Assembly: GCF_015223355.1 (NCBI RefSeq)
Contig: NZ_JADFFK010000002.1
Coordinates: forward strand, 1-64,000
DNA length: 64,000 bases
Direction of reading: 5' to 3'
Origin: Salipiger mangrovisoli
GTDB taxonomy: Bacteria; Pseudomonadota; Alphaproteobacteria; Rhodobacterales; Rhodobacteraceae
This document shows, one piece after another, positions 29,667-39,435 of this stretch. The position numbers and the translations under genes were made by a program. Under the pieces are notes generated by a model. That model had not been told where the DNA came from. It ran no database searches and worked only from the letters and a program-made list of their open reading frames with translations. Positions within the stretch are counted from its first letter, which is position 1; each line of letters opens with the position of its first letter.

Positions 29667-31750
29667 GCGGCCACCAGCCCGACCAGCGCCGGGCGCGCCT
29701 CGAGCCCGATCTCCTCGAAGGAGAGGACCGGCGTCGACAGGCCCTTGGCCGCCATGATCGTGCGCAGGAAGCGGCGGCGGCGCGAGGAGGTGACCAGCGC
29801 CGGATAGATGCCGCGGCTGCCGGCGCTCCCCACCTCCTCGGCAATGCCGCGGGTCAGCGCCTCGAAGGTTTCGGGCGGCAGCGCCACATCGAGCACGCCG
29901 CGGCCGCCGTCGACCTGGTGGCTGGCGAACGTGTCTTCCCATTCCGCCGCGAGCTGGATCAGGGGAATCGTCCCGTCCTCGCGTCGCATGGTCGCGACCA
30001 GCTGGAAGCCGAGGCGCTGGCGCACGTGTTCGCAGATCGCCTCGGGCGCGGTCTGCTGACCGCGCATCTCGGCCACCGCTTCGAGGATCAGCGGCATGTT
30101 GCGGATGCTCACCTGCTCCTCGAGCAGCAGCCGCAGCACCGCGTGCAGCGTGTCGATCTGCACCTTGTCGGGAATCAGCTCGTCGAGCAGCCTCCGGTTC
30201 GCCTCGGCCCGGCCGGCGTCGGAAAGCGAGACCATCTCGTCGAGCAATCGGCGCAACGCCTTGAGCGTCAGCAACCGCCCGAAGTTGCGCTTGATCACCT
30301 CGAGCAGATGCGTCGCGAGCACCTCGGCGGGGGTGACGATGGTGACGCCGGTGAGCGCCGCGCGGTCCTGGTCCTCGGGGCGGATCCAGCGGGCCGGGGC
30401 GCCGTAGACCGGCTCGTGCACATCCCGTCCATCCGGCAGGGCGCGGGCGTCATCGGGCACCAGCGCCAGCACCAGGTCGGGGTTCAACTCGCCCCGCGCC
30501 ACTTCAACCCCATGCACGAGGATCACATAGACCCCGGTGGCCCGCGCCGGTGCGTCGGTGAGCCGGATCTCGGGCAGGATCAGCCCGTAGCTTGCCGCCA
30601 CGTGGCGGCGCATGTTGGCGATGCGGATGTCGAGCCCGGTGCCCGGATCCAGCACCATGGTCACCAGATCCGGTGCGAACTCGAGGTGGATCTCATCGAG
30701 GTCGAGGACATCGCCGATCGGCCGATCACGCGGCGGGCCTTCGGGCAAGTCTTCGGCCGGGCTTGCCGCCGCGGCGCGCATCCGCTGACCCATGCGCAGC
30801 GCCAGGAAGACCAGCGTCGCCGCGCCAAGGATGAACGGCACGAACGGCAACCCCGGCACCAGCGCGAAAAGCGCCATCAACACGCCGACCGTGCCCAGCG
30901 CCGCCGGGTGGCGCGCCAGCTGCGCGGCCACCGCCACATCGGTCGCGCCCGTCGCGCCGCCCCGCGCCAGCAGCAGCCCCGAGGCGATCGAGATGATCAC
31001 CGCCGGAATCTGCGAGACGAGCCCGTCCCCCACGGTCAGGATCGCGTAGGTTTCGAAGGCGTTGCCCAGCGCCATGCCATGCACGAAGACCCCCATGATC
31101 ATGCCCATGACGAGGTTTAGCAACGTGATCAGCAGCCCCGCGACCGCATCGCCCTTGACGAATTTCGACGCGCCGTCGAGTGAACCGAAAAACGTGGTCT
31201 CCTGCTGCTCGCGCTCGCGCCGCAGCTTCGCCTCGGCGTGGTCGATGGCCCCGGCGGACATGTCGCTGTCGATCGCCAACTGCTTGCCCGGCATGGCATC
31301 GAGCGCGAACCGCGCGCCGACCTCGGCCATGCGCGCGGCCCCCTTGGTGATCACCGCGAAATTCACGATCATCAGCACGCCGAAGACCACGAGGCCGAGG
31401 AACACGCTGCCGCCCATGACAAAATTGGCAAACCCCTCGATCACATCGCCGGCGGCCCCAGTGCCGGTGTGCCCCTGCCCGATGATCAGCTTGGTCGAGC
31501 TGACGTTGAGCGACAGCCGCAGCATCAGCGACCCCAGCAGGATCGTCGGGAAAGAGGAGAAGTCCAGCGGCCGCTCGATAAAGAGCGTGACGGTGAAAAT
31601 CAGGATCGCAAGCCCGAATGAGGCGGCAAGCCCGAGGTCCAGGACAAGCGAGGGCATCGGCAGGATCATCATGACGATGACCGCCATCAGCGCCACGGCG
31701 AGCAGCACCGTGGGCTTGAACAGGCTGGAGGCGGCTACGGGCTCGGCCAT
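29663..31750 (-). CDS. flhA: flagellar export protein FlhA
   Basis: A 695-residue membrane protein whose cytoplasmic domain forms the nonameric docking ring for export substrates. Eight hydrophobic segments lie in the first 330 residues, including the FHIPEP-family signature region with MPGKQLAIDSDMSAG near residue 150. The C-terminal half is the soluble docking domain. It overlaps fliR by four bases and starts four bases after the transglycosylase stop. Confidence 0.97.
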   Translation of the reverse strand: MAEPVAASSLFKPTVLLAVALMAVIVMMILPMPSLVLDLGLAASFGLAILIFTVTLFIERPLDFSSFPTILLGSLMLRLSLNVSSTKLIIGQGHTGTGAAGDVIEGFANFVMGGSVFLGLVVFGVLMIVNFAVITKGAARMAEVGARFALDAMPGKQLAIDSDMSAGAIDHAEAKLRREREQQETTFFGSLDGASKFVKGDAVAGLLITLLNLVMGMIMGVFVHGMALGNAFETYAILTVGDGLVSQIPAVIISIASGLLLARGGATGATDVAVAAQLARHPAALGTVGVLMALFALVPGLPFVPFILGAATLVFLALRMGQRMRAAAASPAEDLPEGPPRDRPIGDVLDLDEIHLEFAPDLVTMVLDPGTGLDIRIANMRRHVAASYGLILPEIRLTDAPARATGVYVILVHGVEVARGELNPDLVLALVPDDARALPDGRDVHEPVYGAPARWIRPEDQDRAALTGVTIVTPAEVLATHLLEVIKRNFGRLLTLKALRRLLDEMVSLSDAGRAEANRRLLDELIPDKVQIDTLHAVLRLLLEEQVSIRNMPLILEAVAEMRGQQTAPEAICEHVRQRLGFQLVATMRREDGTIPLIQLAAEWEDTFASHQVDGGRGVLDVALPPETFEALTRGIAEEVGSAGSRGIYPALVTSSRRRRFLRTIMAAKGLSTPVLSFEEIGLEARPALVGLVAA

Positions 31751-31753
31751 GGC

Positions 31754-32455
31754 TCAGCCTCCGCCAGAGGCGCGCAGGTCGAGGAAGGGTCGTGCCTGAC
31801 CGCCAAGCGGTGTCAGGGAGCCGGGGCTTCGGGCCCCCTCGCCCAATAGCAGCGGGAAGCCGTTGCCGGGCTCGGGTGGCGGCGCTTCGGAGAGCGCCGC
31901 GCGTACGCTGCGATACCGGGCGATGTAGCGTTGCGCATATTCCGGCGTACGGCTGTGATAGGCCGCCACCGCACGTTCCCAGTCGCCTTGCTCGTCGTGA
32001 AGGCGCTTGAGAAATCCGGCAGCATAAAGCGCGTTTGTCTCGGGATCGAACATCTCGTCGGTGGAGCCGAAGGCCGCGCCATGCCAACGCAGGTTCACCT
32101 GGAAGCAGCCGATATCCATGTTGCGCCGACCCCGCGCCACCTGGCTGGCGGCAAAGGCGCGCGCCTCGGCCGGGCTGTCGAACCAGAAACCGTCCCCCCC
32201 GAGGTTCACCGTCCAGGGCCAGGGCTGCAACACGCCGTCGCGACTGCGCCCTGTTTCGACCCGGGTGACGGCGCGCATCACGGGCAGCGGCACCCCGAGC
32301 TTGCGCGCGGCATGAGCTGCGGCCCGGTCGCAGCGCGACGTGTCTTCCACCGTCGCCTGCACGGGCTGCACCACCAGTACCGAGCCGATCAGCGACAGGG
32401 TCAGCCACCCGCGCACCGACAAAAGGCGCCTCACGCAGACCGCGTGCAGTGGCAT
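31754..32455 (-). CDS. flagellar-cluster lytic transglycosylase (SLT domain, SltF-like)
   Basis: A 233-residue secreted protein with an N-terminal signal peptide (hydrophobic core about residues 14-26, cleavage near VQA) and an SLT-type lysozyme-like domain. The probable catalytic Glu is in MRAVTRVETGRSRDG, with MDIGCFQVN and AAYHSRTPEYAQRY as family motifs. Rhodobacter sphaeroides uses a separate Sec-exported SltF to open peptidoglycan for the rod because its FlgJ lacks a muramidase domain; the same division of labour is likely here. A GTG at 32518 is an alternative start, but ATG 32455 gives the better signal peptide. Upstream of flhA. Confidence 0.82.
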   Translation of the reverse strand: MPLHAVCVRRLLSVRGWLTLSLIGSVLVVQPVQATVEDTSRCDRAAAHAARKLGVPLPVMRAVTRVETGRSRDGVLQPWPWTVNLGGDGFWFDSPAEARAFAASQVARGRRNMDIGCFQVNLRWHGAAFGSTDEMFDPETNALYAAGFLKRLHDEQGDWERAVAAYHSRTPEYAQRYIARYRSVRAALSEAPPPEPGNGFPLLLGEGARSPGSLTPLGGQARPFLDLRASGGG

Positions 32456-32595
32456 CCTAGCCGCAGACCAAGATCGCAGTGCGCGCTGAAAGACGAGGCT
32501 GTGTTTCACACCGGTCACTCCGCATCCTGCAGAACCTCCACCGGTTTAGGTGGATTCGCTTTCCAATTCCTTTCCGTCAGCGCAGCCCCAGGCGA

Positions 32596-34908
32596 TCACA
32601 TCTCCGGTGCCGGCCTGTCGGCCAGCAACGCACGGATTGTGTCGATCGTGGCCTGACCGCTGTCGGCCAATTCCTTGCCCTGCGTCAGCGTAGGCGCACC
32701 GGCCACCGGCGGCGCGGTGCCGCCGCTGGCGAGCGCCGCGGCGTCTGCCAGAACCGGGTCGCTGCCGCTGGCCGCCGCCGCGAGATCGCCGGCGAGCCAG
32801 GCCAGCCGCGCCGCGTTGCCGACATCGCCCAACTGCACATAGGCGGCGCGAGCGAACTCGTAATCACCCATCGCCTCGCGCGCGGCGGCGCGCAGCCGCA
32901 GCACGTCGTCCCCCTGCAGGCCGACCAGCGCGATCTCGGCCTCTTCAGGCTGTTGTTGCGCAAGCGCCCGGCGTGCCTGCATCAGGCGCCAGTCATGTTC
33001 CTTTCCGGGCGGGGCGGGACCGGACATCCAGCGCCCCGCCGCCTCGGGCAGTCCCAGCGCCAGCAGGCGGTCCGCGATCGTCAGGGCCAGCGCAGGCTCT
33101 GCCGGGGCCAGCGCAAGGTTGTCGGGATCGAGCGCATACCGCAGGAATTTGCCGTCCTCGGCCGCGCTGGTCAGCGCAGACAAAACTTCGGTCCGGGCAT
33201 GACTCCGCGTTTCGGCCGGCACCTCCTCGGGGGTGCCGATCTCGGCAAAGGCACGGTCGAACTCGCCATTGGCCCAGGCCGCGCGAATATGCGCCAGCCA
33301 GAGCTCATCGCGCGCCTCGGTGCTGCGCCGTTCGGTGCTGTAGGCCGCGGTCAGATCGACCATGCCCGGCGCCACCGGCCGTCCTTCGTGGGTGGCCAGA
33401 TCGATGCTCTCCACCGCGGCGGCAACGCCGAGGTCCCCCGGAGCCGCAAGCAAGCCGGACAGCAGCGTCGCCGCCGCATCCGGATTGCCGCTGGCGCGGG
33501 CGAGGCGCGCGTCCACCAGTTGCATGTCCTCGGTGCTGCGCCCAAGCGCCCGCGCGAGACGCGACAGCACGTTGCGCGCGGCATCCGGCTCTCCCTCTTC
33601 GAGCAGACGTTCCGCAAGCCGCGGTCCCAGCAGGCGGCGCAGGCCCAGCGGCAGTTCCTCGAAGGCCGCCATGATCGCGGGTGTGGCGATCTCCGCCGCA
33701 ACCGGAAGTCCCTTCGCCCCCAGCACACCCCAGAGCGCGGCGCGCCCCGGACATTCGCTCTGGCCCGCAAAGACTCCCGCAGGATCGCCGCCGCCCTCGC
33801 TCAGTGTCGCCAGGGTCATCAGAACCGGATCGGGCAGATCGTCATCGAGCTGCAGCAGCGCGCGGGCCTCTGCGCCGAAGCCGAGCGCGATGTAGAGCTG
33901 CGCAAGCTCCCGCTGCACCTGCGCATCGATGCGGTCGAACTCGCCGAGAAGCCGCCCGCGCAGCGTCCCGATCCGCGCGAGTGCTGCACCCTCGCCGCCC
34001 TCGCCGAACCAGCCGGGCAAATCGAGCCGCCGATCGTCGAGGCAGGCGCGCTGGCCGCCGATGCGCAGCACCGAGGACGCCCCGAAGCCGCGCGCAGTCG
34101 ACCCGGAGAGAAGCTCGGCGCTCACCGATCCGTCCTGCGCCTTCGCGGAGGGGTGGCGTTCCGGCTCGTCCTGCGCCGCGTCCTGCCGCGCTTGCGGCAG
34201 GCTGTGCCGCGGGCCATCGGCTTCGAGCAGCCCCTGCGTGGCGCCAAGCGCAAGCTGCTCGGCAAGCGACCGGCCGAAACTTTCCGCAATCTCGCGATCC
34301 GCCTCCGGGGTCGCCAACTCGGCGGCGAGCCGGGGCCCAGGATCGAAGCTCGGCAGCAGCGCGCGGGCACCCGCCGCATCCGAGGCACCCGGCAACAGAC
34401 CGAGATCAAGCCCGGCGGCCGGCGCAAGATCAGGATCGGGATGGGGCGCGGACACCAGAGCCGGTGCTTGCACGAGCGGCGCGTCGGACCCCGCCGCGAT
34501 GCCCGGCAGCGGTTCATCGGCGCGGCGCGGCCGGATGTCGAACACCGCCATGCGCCCCTCATGACCCGAGCTGTCGACCACGCAGTCGCAGGCCAGCACG
34601 ATCTCGACCCCCGTGCCACCCGGCAGCGCGGTGACCTCGGCAACGCGCGCCTGGTCGATGCGGTGGAAGACTGCCCCCAGCCCGATGTCGAAGCCGCCCC
34701 GCTCCAGATCGACCCGGTAGCGGTCTTCGGCCGTCGCCGCCCCTTGCCAGCCCAAACCGGCCGGAAGATCAAGCACCAGGCGGGTGAAGCCACCGTGCTC
34801 GCCGCTACGCATCTCAATCTGCTGCGCAGTAAGCGCGCCGGGCAGCAGCAACGGCCCAATGCGCAGACCGCAGAGAATTGGAAGGCGCAGCGCGCGGAGC
34901 CTGCTCAT
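32596..34908 (-). CDS. unknown 770-aa secreted flagellar-cluster protein
   Basis: I do not recognise this as a named family. A signal peptide (hydrophobic stretch about residues 9-28) leads into about 100 residues with alternating beta strands (TRLVLDLP, YRVDLERGGFD, GVEIVLACDC, MAVFDIRP) resembling the AMIN/periplasmic beta domain. A Pro/Ala-rich stretch follows, then about 450 residues of Ala/Leu-rich helical repeats of TPR-like character. Its start overlaps the motA stop by four bases and the transglycosylase gene follows, so it is co-transcribed with stator and export genes. Position recalls rhizobial MotC (a periplasmic motor protein), but the likeness is contextual. Confidence 0.7.
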   Translation of the reverse strand: MSRLRALRLPILCGLRIGPLLLPGALTAQQIEMRSGEHGGFTRLVLDLPAGLGWQGAATAEDRYRVDLERGGFDIGLGAVFHRIDQARVAEVTALPGGTGVEIVLACDCVVDSSGHEGRMAVFDIRPRRADEPLPGIAAGSDAPLVQAPALVSAPHPDPDLAPAAGLDLGLLPGASDAAGARALLPSFDPGPRLAAELATPEADREIAESFGRSLAEQLALGATQGLLEADGPRHSLPQARQDAAQDEPERHPSAKAQDGSVSAELLSGSTARGFGASSVLRIGGQRACLDDRRLDLPGWFGEGGEGAALARIGTLRGRLLGEFDRIDAQVQRELAQLYIALGFGAEARALLQLDDDLPDPVLMTLATLSEGGGDPAGVFAGQSECPGRAALWGVLGAKGLPVAAEIATPAIMAAFEELPLGLRRLLGPRLAERLLEEGEPDAARNVLSRLARALGRSTEDMQLVDARLARASGNPDAAATLLSGLLAAPGDLGVAAAVESIDLATHEGRPVAPGMVDLTAAYSTERRSTEARDELWLAHIRAAWANGEFDRAFAEIGTPEEVPAETRSHARTEVLSALTSAAEDGKFLRYALDPDNLALAPAEPALALTIADRLLALGLPEAAGRWMSGPAPPGKEHDWRLMQARRALAQQQPEEAEIALVGLQGDDVLRLRAAAREAMGDYEFARAAYVQLGDVGNAARLAWLAGDLAAAASGSDPVLADAAALASGGTAPPVAGAPTLTQGKELADSGQATIDTIRALLADRPAPEM

Positions 34909-35774
34909 GCCGCCTCCTGCTTGACCGATTTCAGCGCCTCCTCGAGGTCAACGAAACTGGGTCGGAAATGCGCCGGGGTGTTCTGACGACCGACCTCGAT
35001 GCAGATGTTGGTCGCGTGGTTGTGCAAGTTCGCCACCAGCACCTCGCGGATCAGCTTGTAGAAATGCAGATCCTCCTCGACCACCGATTTCACCTTGTTG
35101 GCAAAGGGCCCCATGAACCCGTAGGCGAGGAAGACCCCGAGGAATGTTCCGACCAGCGCGCCGCCGATCAGCTTGCCCAGAACTTCTGGCGGCTGGTCAA
35201 TCGAGGCCATGGTCTTGATCACCCCGAGCACCGCCGCGACGATGCCCAGCGCCGGCAGCGAATCCGCCATGCTCTGCAACGCATGGCTGGAATGCATGCG
35301 ATGCTCCTCCAGCGCCTCGATGCGCTTGTCGAGCACCTCTTCGACCTGGTGAGGGTCGTCATAGTTCATCGACATCGAGCGCATGGTGTCGCAAATCAGC
35401 TCGATGGCGACCTTATCTCCCTGGATCTTCGGATATTTCGAGAAGATCGCCGACTCTCCCGGAGATTCCACATGCTCCTCGATCGCCACCGGGCTCTGCC
35501 GCGCCAGCTTGATCAGCTCGAAGAGCAGGCAAAGCAACTCCTTGTAATCGTGAGGTTTCCATTTCACGCCTTTGAACACCTTGCCGATGTCCTTGAAGGT
35601 GTGCTTGACCACCCCCCCATCGTTGCCGAGCAGGAACGCCCCGGCCGCCGCGCCACCAATCATCATCATTTCGAAGGGCAGCGACTTGATGATGATCGCC
35701 ATCTTGCCGCCGGCGGCAAGGTAGCCGCCGAAGACCATGCCGAAGATGACCAATATGCCGATGATGCCGAGCAT
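34905..35774 (-). CDS. motA: flagellar motor stator protein MotA
   Basis: A 289-residue stator subunit forming, with MotB, the ion channel that drives rotation. Four membrane helices (about residues 1-20, 30-50, 170-190, 200-225) and a cytoplasmic loop are seen. The loop carries the charged ARQSPVAIEEHVESP segment, equivalent to the rotor-contacting Arg/Glu region. The conserved DSLPALGIVAAVLGVIKTM (helix 3 with its proline) is present. It overlaps the downstream unknown gene. Its partner motB is about 5 kb upstream, beyond flgE-flgK-flgL-flgI. Confidence 0.97.
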   Translation of the reverse strand: MLGIIGILVIFGMVFGGYLAAGGKMAIIIKSLPFEMMMIGGAAAGAFLLGNDGGVVKHTFKDIGKVFKGVKWKPHDYKELLCLLFELIKLARQSPVAIEEHVESPGESAIFSKYPKIQGDKVAIELICDTMRSMSMNYDDPHQVEEVLDKRIEALEEHRMHSSHALQSMADSLPALGIVAAVLGVIKTMASIDQPPEVLGKLIGGALVGTFLGVFLAYGFMGPFANKVKSVVEEDLHFYKLIREVLVANLHNHATNICIEVGRQNTPAHFRPSFVDLEEALKSVKQEAA

Positions 35775-35837
35775 CCGGTGACTCCTTCACCCCAGGATTT
35801 CCGCCTGGGCCGGACGGGTGTACCCGCCCTGCCCGCC

Positions 35838-36965
35838 TCACATGACAACGAATTCCGCGTGGAGCGCGCCCGCCGCCTTTATGCTCTTCAGGATGTCGAT
35901 CATGTCGCGCGGCGAGACCCCCAAGGCATTGAGCCCGGCGATCACCTCGGACAGCGACGTGCCCCCCGGCACCTCGGCAAGGCCGACGCCCGGTTCCTCG
36001 ACGATATCCGCGGTGCTGCGTGGCACGACGATCGTTTCGCCCTCTGCAAAGGGGTTGGGCTGGACCACCAGCGGCGCTTCGGAGATGCGCAGCGTCAGGT
36101 TGCCCTGCGACACCGCGACACGCGAGATGCGCACGTCCTCGCCCATGACAATGGTGCCCGAGCGCTGGTCAACCACCACCCGCGCGCGCCGCTGTGGCTC
36201 CACCGGAAGGTTCTCGATCGCCACGACCGCCCGTGCCGGCGATCCGGCACCGGTGCGCCGCAGGTCCACTGCAACCGTGCCGGCATCGAGCATCTGCGCC
36301 GCCGCCGCCCCGACCGCGCCGTTGATCACCCGCTCGATCCGGCCCGCGGTCGTGAAGTCGGGCTCGCGCAGCGCCAGGCGCAGGGTCGACAGCTGGGTGA
36401 AGTCGAAATCCACCTCGCGCTCGATCCGCGCGCCGGCGGGGATCACCCCAGAGGTCGGCACACCCTGCACCACCCGGGCCGCGGCGCCTTGGGCGTCGGC
36501 GCCACCGGCGATCACAGTGCCTTGCGCCACCGCGTAAATCTGCCCATCGGCGGCATTCAGCGGGGTCATGATCAGCGTCCCGCCAAGCAGGCTGCTGGCG
36601 TCACCGATGGCCGATACCGTCACGTCGATCTGGCTGCCGGCGCGCCCGAAAGGCGGCAAGCGCCCGGTGACGAAGACCGCGGCGACATTGCGCGGCCTGA
36701 ATTGCTCGCCCGTGACGTTCACACCCAGCCGCTCGAGGATGTTCTGCATGATCTCTTCGGTGAAGGGCGCATTGCGCAGCCCGTCCCCCGTGGCGTTGAG
36801 ACCCACCACCAACCCGTAGCCCACAAGATCGTTGGACCGAACGCCATCCAGCTCGACGAGGTCCTTGATGCGCACCGCCTGCGCGGCCGCCTGCCCCGCG
36901 ATGCCCAGCGCCAAGAACGCAAGGCCGCAGGTCAGCAGCAGGCGGCGCAGCGACGCGCGCATCAC
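35838..36965 (-). CDS. flgI: flagellar P-ring protein FlgI
   Basis: A 375-residue periplasmic ring subunit. A signal peptide (cleavage after AAAQA, near residue 29) precedes the family start VRIKDLVELDGVRSNDLVGYGLVVGLNATGD. The GSQIDVTVSAIGDASSLLGGTLIMTPL segment near residues 108-134 is diagnostic, and the C-terminus LNALGVSPRDMIDILKSIKAAGALHAE is conserved. Its start overlaps the flgL stop by four bases. FlgA is its assembly chaperone. Confidence 0.98.
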   Translation of the reverse strand: MMRASLRRLLLTCGLAFLALGIAGQAAAQAVRIKDLVELDGVRSNDLVGYGLVVGLNATGDGLRNAPFTEEIMQNILERLGVNVTGEQFRPRNVAAVFVTGRLPPFGRAGSQIDVTVSAIGDASSLLGGTLIMTPLNAADGQIYAVAQGTVIAGGADAQGAAARVVQGVPTSGVIPAGARIEREVDFDFTQLSTLRLALREPDFTTAGRIERVINGAVGAAAAQMLDAGTVAVDLRRTGAGSPARAVVAIENLPVEPQRRARVVVDQRSGTIVMGEDVRISRVAVSQGNLTLRISEAPLVVQPNPFAEGETIVVPRSTADIVEEPGVGLAEVPGGTSLSEVIAGLNALGVSPRDMIDILKSIKAAGALHAEFVVM

Positions 36966-37963
36966 AGGAAGTCCACGAGCGAGAGCTGCGAAGAGCGCGC
37001 CGTGATCGCGTAGAGGCTTTCGAGCTGCGCCCGCACGTTCTCGTAGCGCGCCGCCGCCTCGAAGCTGTCGGCCCCGACAAGGTCGACCCGTGTCATGCTG
37101 AGGGCGGTGCGTTCGGCGGCGTTGCGCGCGGTCACCTCCTCGATCCGCGCTTCCTTGGCCCCCAGGCCGGCTCGCAGCTCCACCAGTCCCTGCTGGTGCC
37201 CCAGAAGCTCGCGCCCGGCTTGCGACAGAAGCTCGGTCTGCACCTCCGGCGCGAGGCCCAGGCTGACGTCGGTCGCCAGCGCCGCCTTCGCAACCGATTT
37301 CAGCAGCGCGCGAAACACCGGATCGTCGCCCCGTACCGCAAGCGCCACCTGCTCGCCGCTGCCGATGCGGATCGGGCTGGGATCCTCGGTGCTGCCAAGA
37401 TAGCCCGTCGTCTCGAAGCCGCCGCCCGAACTGTCGAACCAGGCATCCAACGCCGTGTCGATGTCAGACGCCGTGGTCTGGCCGGATAGCGCGAGGCCCA
37501 GATCGGCCAGCATGTCATCGAGTCCTGCCACCGCGGGCGTGTCATTGGCGGTGCCCGAGAACAGGAAACGGCCACCGATATTGCGGTTGAGCCCGGCCAG
37601 CACCTGTCCCATGGCGTTGCGCGCCTCCTCGGAAAAGGTATCGCGCATTTCCTGCGTCGGCGTCAGCTCGGCCGACAGCAGAACCTGCGACAGAAGTTCG
37701 GCCCGGCTCTGGATCTCCTCCAGCGTGGTCTGCATGGTCGCCGCCCGTGCCGAGGCCTCGGTCGTGCTGATGCGGAAGGCTTCGAGCCGCGACAGGTCGC
37801 GGTCGAGCGCCACCAACCCCGTCACGTCGCCCTGCAGATGCCGCGCCGGATCGCGCACGAAGCCGGTGGCGATCTCCACGCCAAGCTTGTCGAGTTCGCG
37901 GTTGAGCCGCGTGTGATGCGTGCCCAGAACCAGGCTGCGCGCCAGATCTCCCACCGTGTCCAT
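36962..37963 (-). CDS. flgL: hook-filament junction protein FlgL
   Basis: A 333-residue flagellin-like junction protein (HAP3). N- and C-terminal coiled regions frame a variable middle; the GGRFLFSGTANDTPAV segment near residues 130-146 is the flagellin/FlgL signature, and the C-terminus ends in AITARSSQLSLVDFL. It follows flgK by 11 bases and overlaps flgI. Its export chaperone may be the FlgN-like protein at 17599-17961. Confidence 0.92.
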   Translation of the reverse strand: MDTVGDLARSLVLGTHHTRLNRELDKLGVEIATGFVRDPARHLQGDVTGLVALDRDLSRLEAFRISTTEASARAATMQTTLEEIQSRAELLSQVLLSAELTPTQEMRDTFSEEARNAMGQVLAGLNRNIGGRFLFSGTANDTPAVAGLDDMLADLGLALSGQTTASDIDTALDAWFDSSGGGFETTGYLGSTEDPSPIRIGSGEQVALAVRGDDPVFRALLKSVAKAALATDVSLGLAPEVQTELLSQAGRELLGHQQGLVELRAGLGAKEARIEEVTARNAAERTALSMTRVDLVGADSFEAAARYENVRAQLESLYAITARSSQLSLVDFL

Positions 37964-37974
37964 CTTCGTCCTCC

Positions 37975-39435
37975 TCAGATCGCCAGCAGCCGCTGCAACA
38001 ATTCATCGACGACGCTGATCACCCGCGCGTTGGCCGCGTAGCTCTGTTCGATGCGGATCAGCGTCTGGAGTTCGGCATCGCTGTCGACGCCTTTCGACAG
38101 CTCGATCTCGCGCAGTGCGGTGTTCCGTGCGCGGGTGAAGCTCAGCTCATCCTCGGCCCTTACGCGGGTCAGCGACAGCGCCGAATGGAACTCCGCCACG
38201 TGCTGTGCAAAGCCCTTGCTGCCGGTGCCGAGGCTGGCAGAGGCGGGCACGGTCAGGGTTTCCATCGCCGTCATGTAGCCGGTGAGCAGCGTTGCATCTC
38301 CGACCGGTCCCTGAGAGGCTGCGCCGAGCCCGTCGCGCAGGCGCCAGCTGCCGTCCCCCTCTGGATCGACCAATGCGTTGAGCGTGACGCGCCCCGCCAA
38401 CCCCACCTCGTCGAGCGGATCGAAGGCCAAGCCGGCATCGGTGAACAAACCCGGATCGCCGCTCGCCAGGGTGCCATCGGGACCGCCGGGCGCAAACCGG
38501 TCGATCAGGTCACGCGCGATCCCGTCGAGCCCCGCCTGAAGATCAGGGGCAAGCCCATCGCGGATCTGCAACTGCGCCCCAAGCGTTCCGCCGCCGAGCG
38601 GGCCGCTGTTGCTGCTGGAAATCGCCACGCCATTGATCGTCAGCCCCGAGAGCACGCCCCCCGCCATGGTCATCGCCGCATCGATCGCCCCGGTCGTGGT
38701 GAAGCCGATGTCGACAGGGGCGCTGTTGATCGTCGGATCCAGCAGCACCGTGCCGGAGGCGGCATAGAGCGCCTGCGCCCCAAGCGGCCGGTCCACCACG
38801 CGCAGCGGCACGATCTCTGCCAGCTCGTCGATGACCCGCTGCCGCTCGTCCATCAGCGAGGCGGCATCGCCGCCGCGGATCACCTCGGCAGAGATCGCGT
38901 CGTTGAGCGAGCGGACCCGGTTCAGCCCGGTGTTGAGCTGATCCACCTGCGCTCCGATGGCCGCGTCCGCCTCGACCCGGCCCTGTTGCAGCTCAGTGCT
39001 GAGCGCGTTCAGCGTGTCGGTGAAATCCAGACCGGCCTGCGCCAGGGTCTGCAGCCGTTGCGTCGAGGCCGGATCGGCGGCTGCCGAGACCAGCGCCGTC
39101 TCGAAAGCCGCGAGACGCCCGGTCAGCGAGCCCAGCGCGCCGCTTTCGCCGACCAGACCCTCGAAACGCGCGGCAAATGTCTGCATGTCGGTGGCGAAAC
39201 CCGCGCCCGCGTCCGACAGCCGCCGGTCCGAGAGCACCGCCGCATCGACCAGTCGCCGCACGCCCAGGATCGCCACGCCGCCATGGCTGCCGCTGCCGCG
39301 CGAGGCGGTGTCGAGCTCGCGCCGCCCGTAGCTTTCGGTGGTGGCATTGGCGATGTTCGAGGCGACCACCGTGGCGGCCCGGCTGTTTGCGGTCAGCCCG
39401 CTTGTCGCATTGGATAGTGCACCGGTCAGGGACAT
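37975..39435 (-). CDS. flgK: hook-filament junction protein FlgK
   Basis: A 486-residue HAP1 junction protein. The N-terminal motif (NATSGLTANSR, then SNIANATTESYGRRE) is near residues 8-43, and the C-terminal helix (LQTLIRIEQSYAANARVISVVDELLQRLL) is the rod/hook family tail. ATG 39435 with AGAGGAG upstream is preferred to the longer frame from 39474. Second gene after flgE. Confidence 0.95.
   Translation of the reverse strand: MSLTGALSNATSGLTANSRAATVVASNIANATTESYGRRELDTASRGSGSHGGVAILGVRRLVDAAVLSDRRLSDAGAGFATDMQTFAARFEGLVGESGALGSLTGRLAAFETALVSAAADPASTQRLQTLAQAGLDFTDTLNALSTELQQGRVEADAAIGAQVDQLNTGLNRVRSLNDAISAEVIRGGDAASLMDERQRVIDELAEIVPLRVVDRPLGAQALYAASGTVLLDPTINSAPVDIGFTTTGAIDAAMTMAGGVLSGLTINGVAISSSNSGPLGGGTLGAQLQIRDGLAPDLQAGLDGIARDLIDRFAPGGPDGTLASGDPGLFTDAGLAFDPLDEVGLAGRVTLNALVDPEGDGSWRLRDGLGAASQGPVGDATLLTGYMTAMETLTVPASASLGTGSKGFAQHVAEFHSALSLTRVRAEDELSFTRARNTALREIELSKGVDSDAELQTLIRIEQSYAANARVISVVDELLQRLLAI

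Noticed and set aside
32508-32516. parS-like TGTTTCACA upstream of the transglycosylase gene
   Set aside because: Only the left half is present and it is far from the ParB cluster.
32479-34986. 835-codon open frame antisense to the 770-residue unknown
   Set aside because: The minus-strand frame has a signal peptide, a coupled start at motA and sensible domains; the plus frame has none.
34878-37013. 711-codon open frame antisense to motA and flgI
   Set aside because: It covers two clear flagellar genes and their gap and shows no motif.
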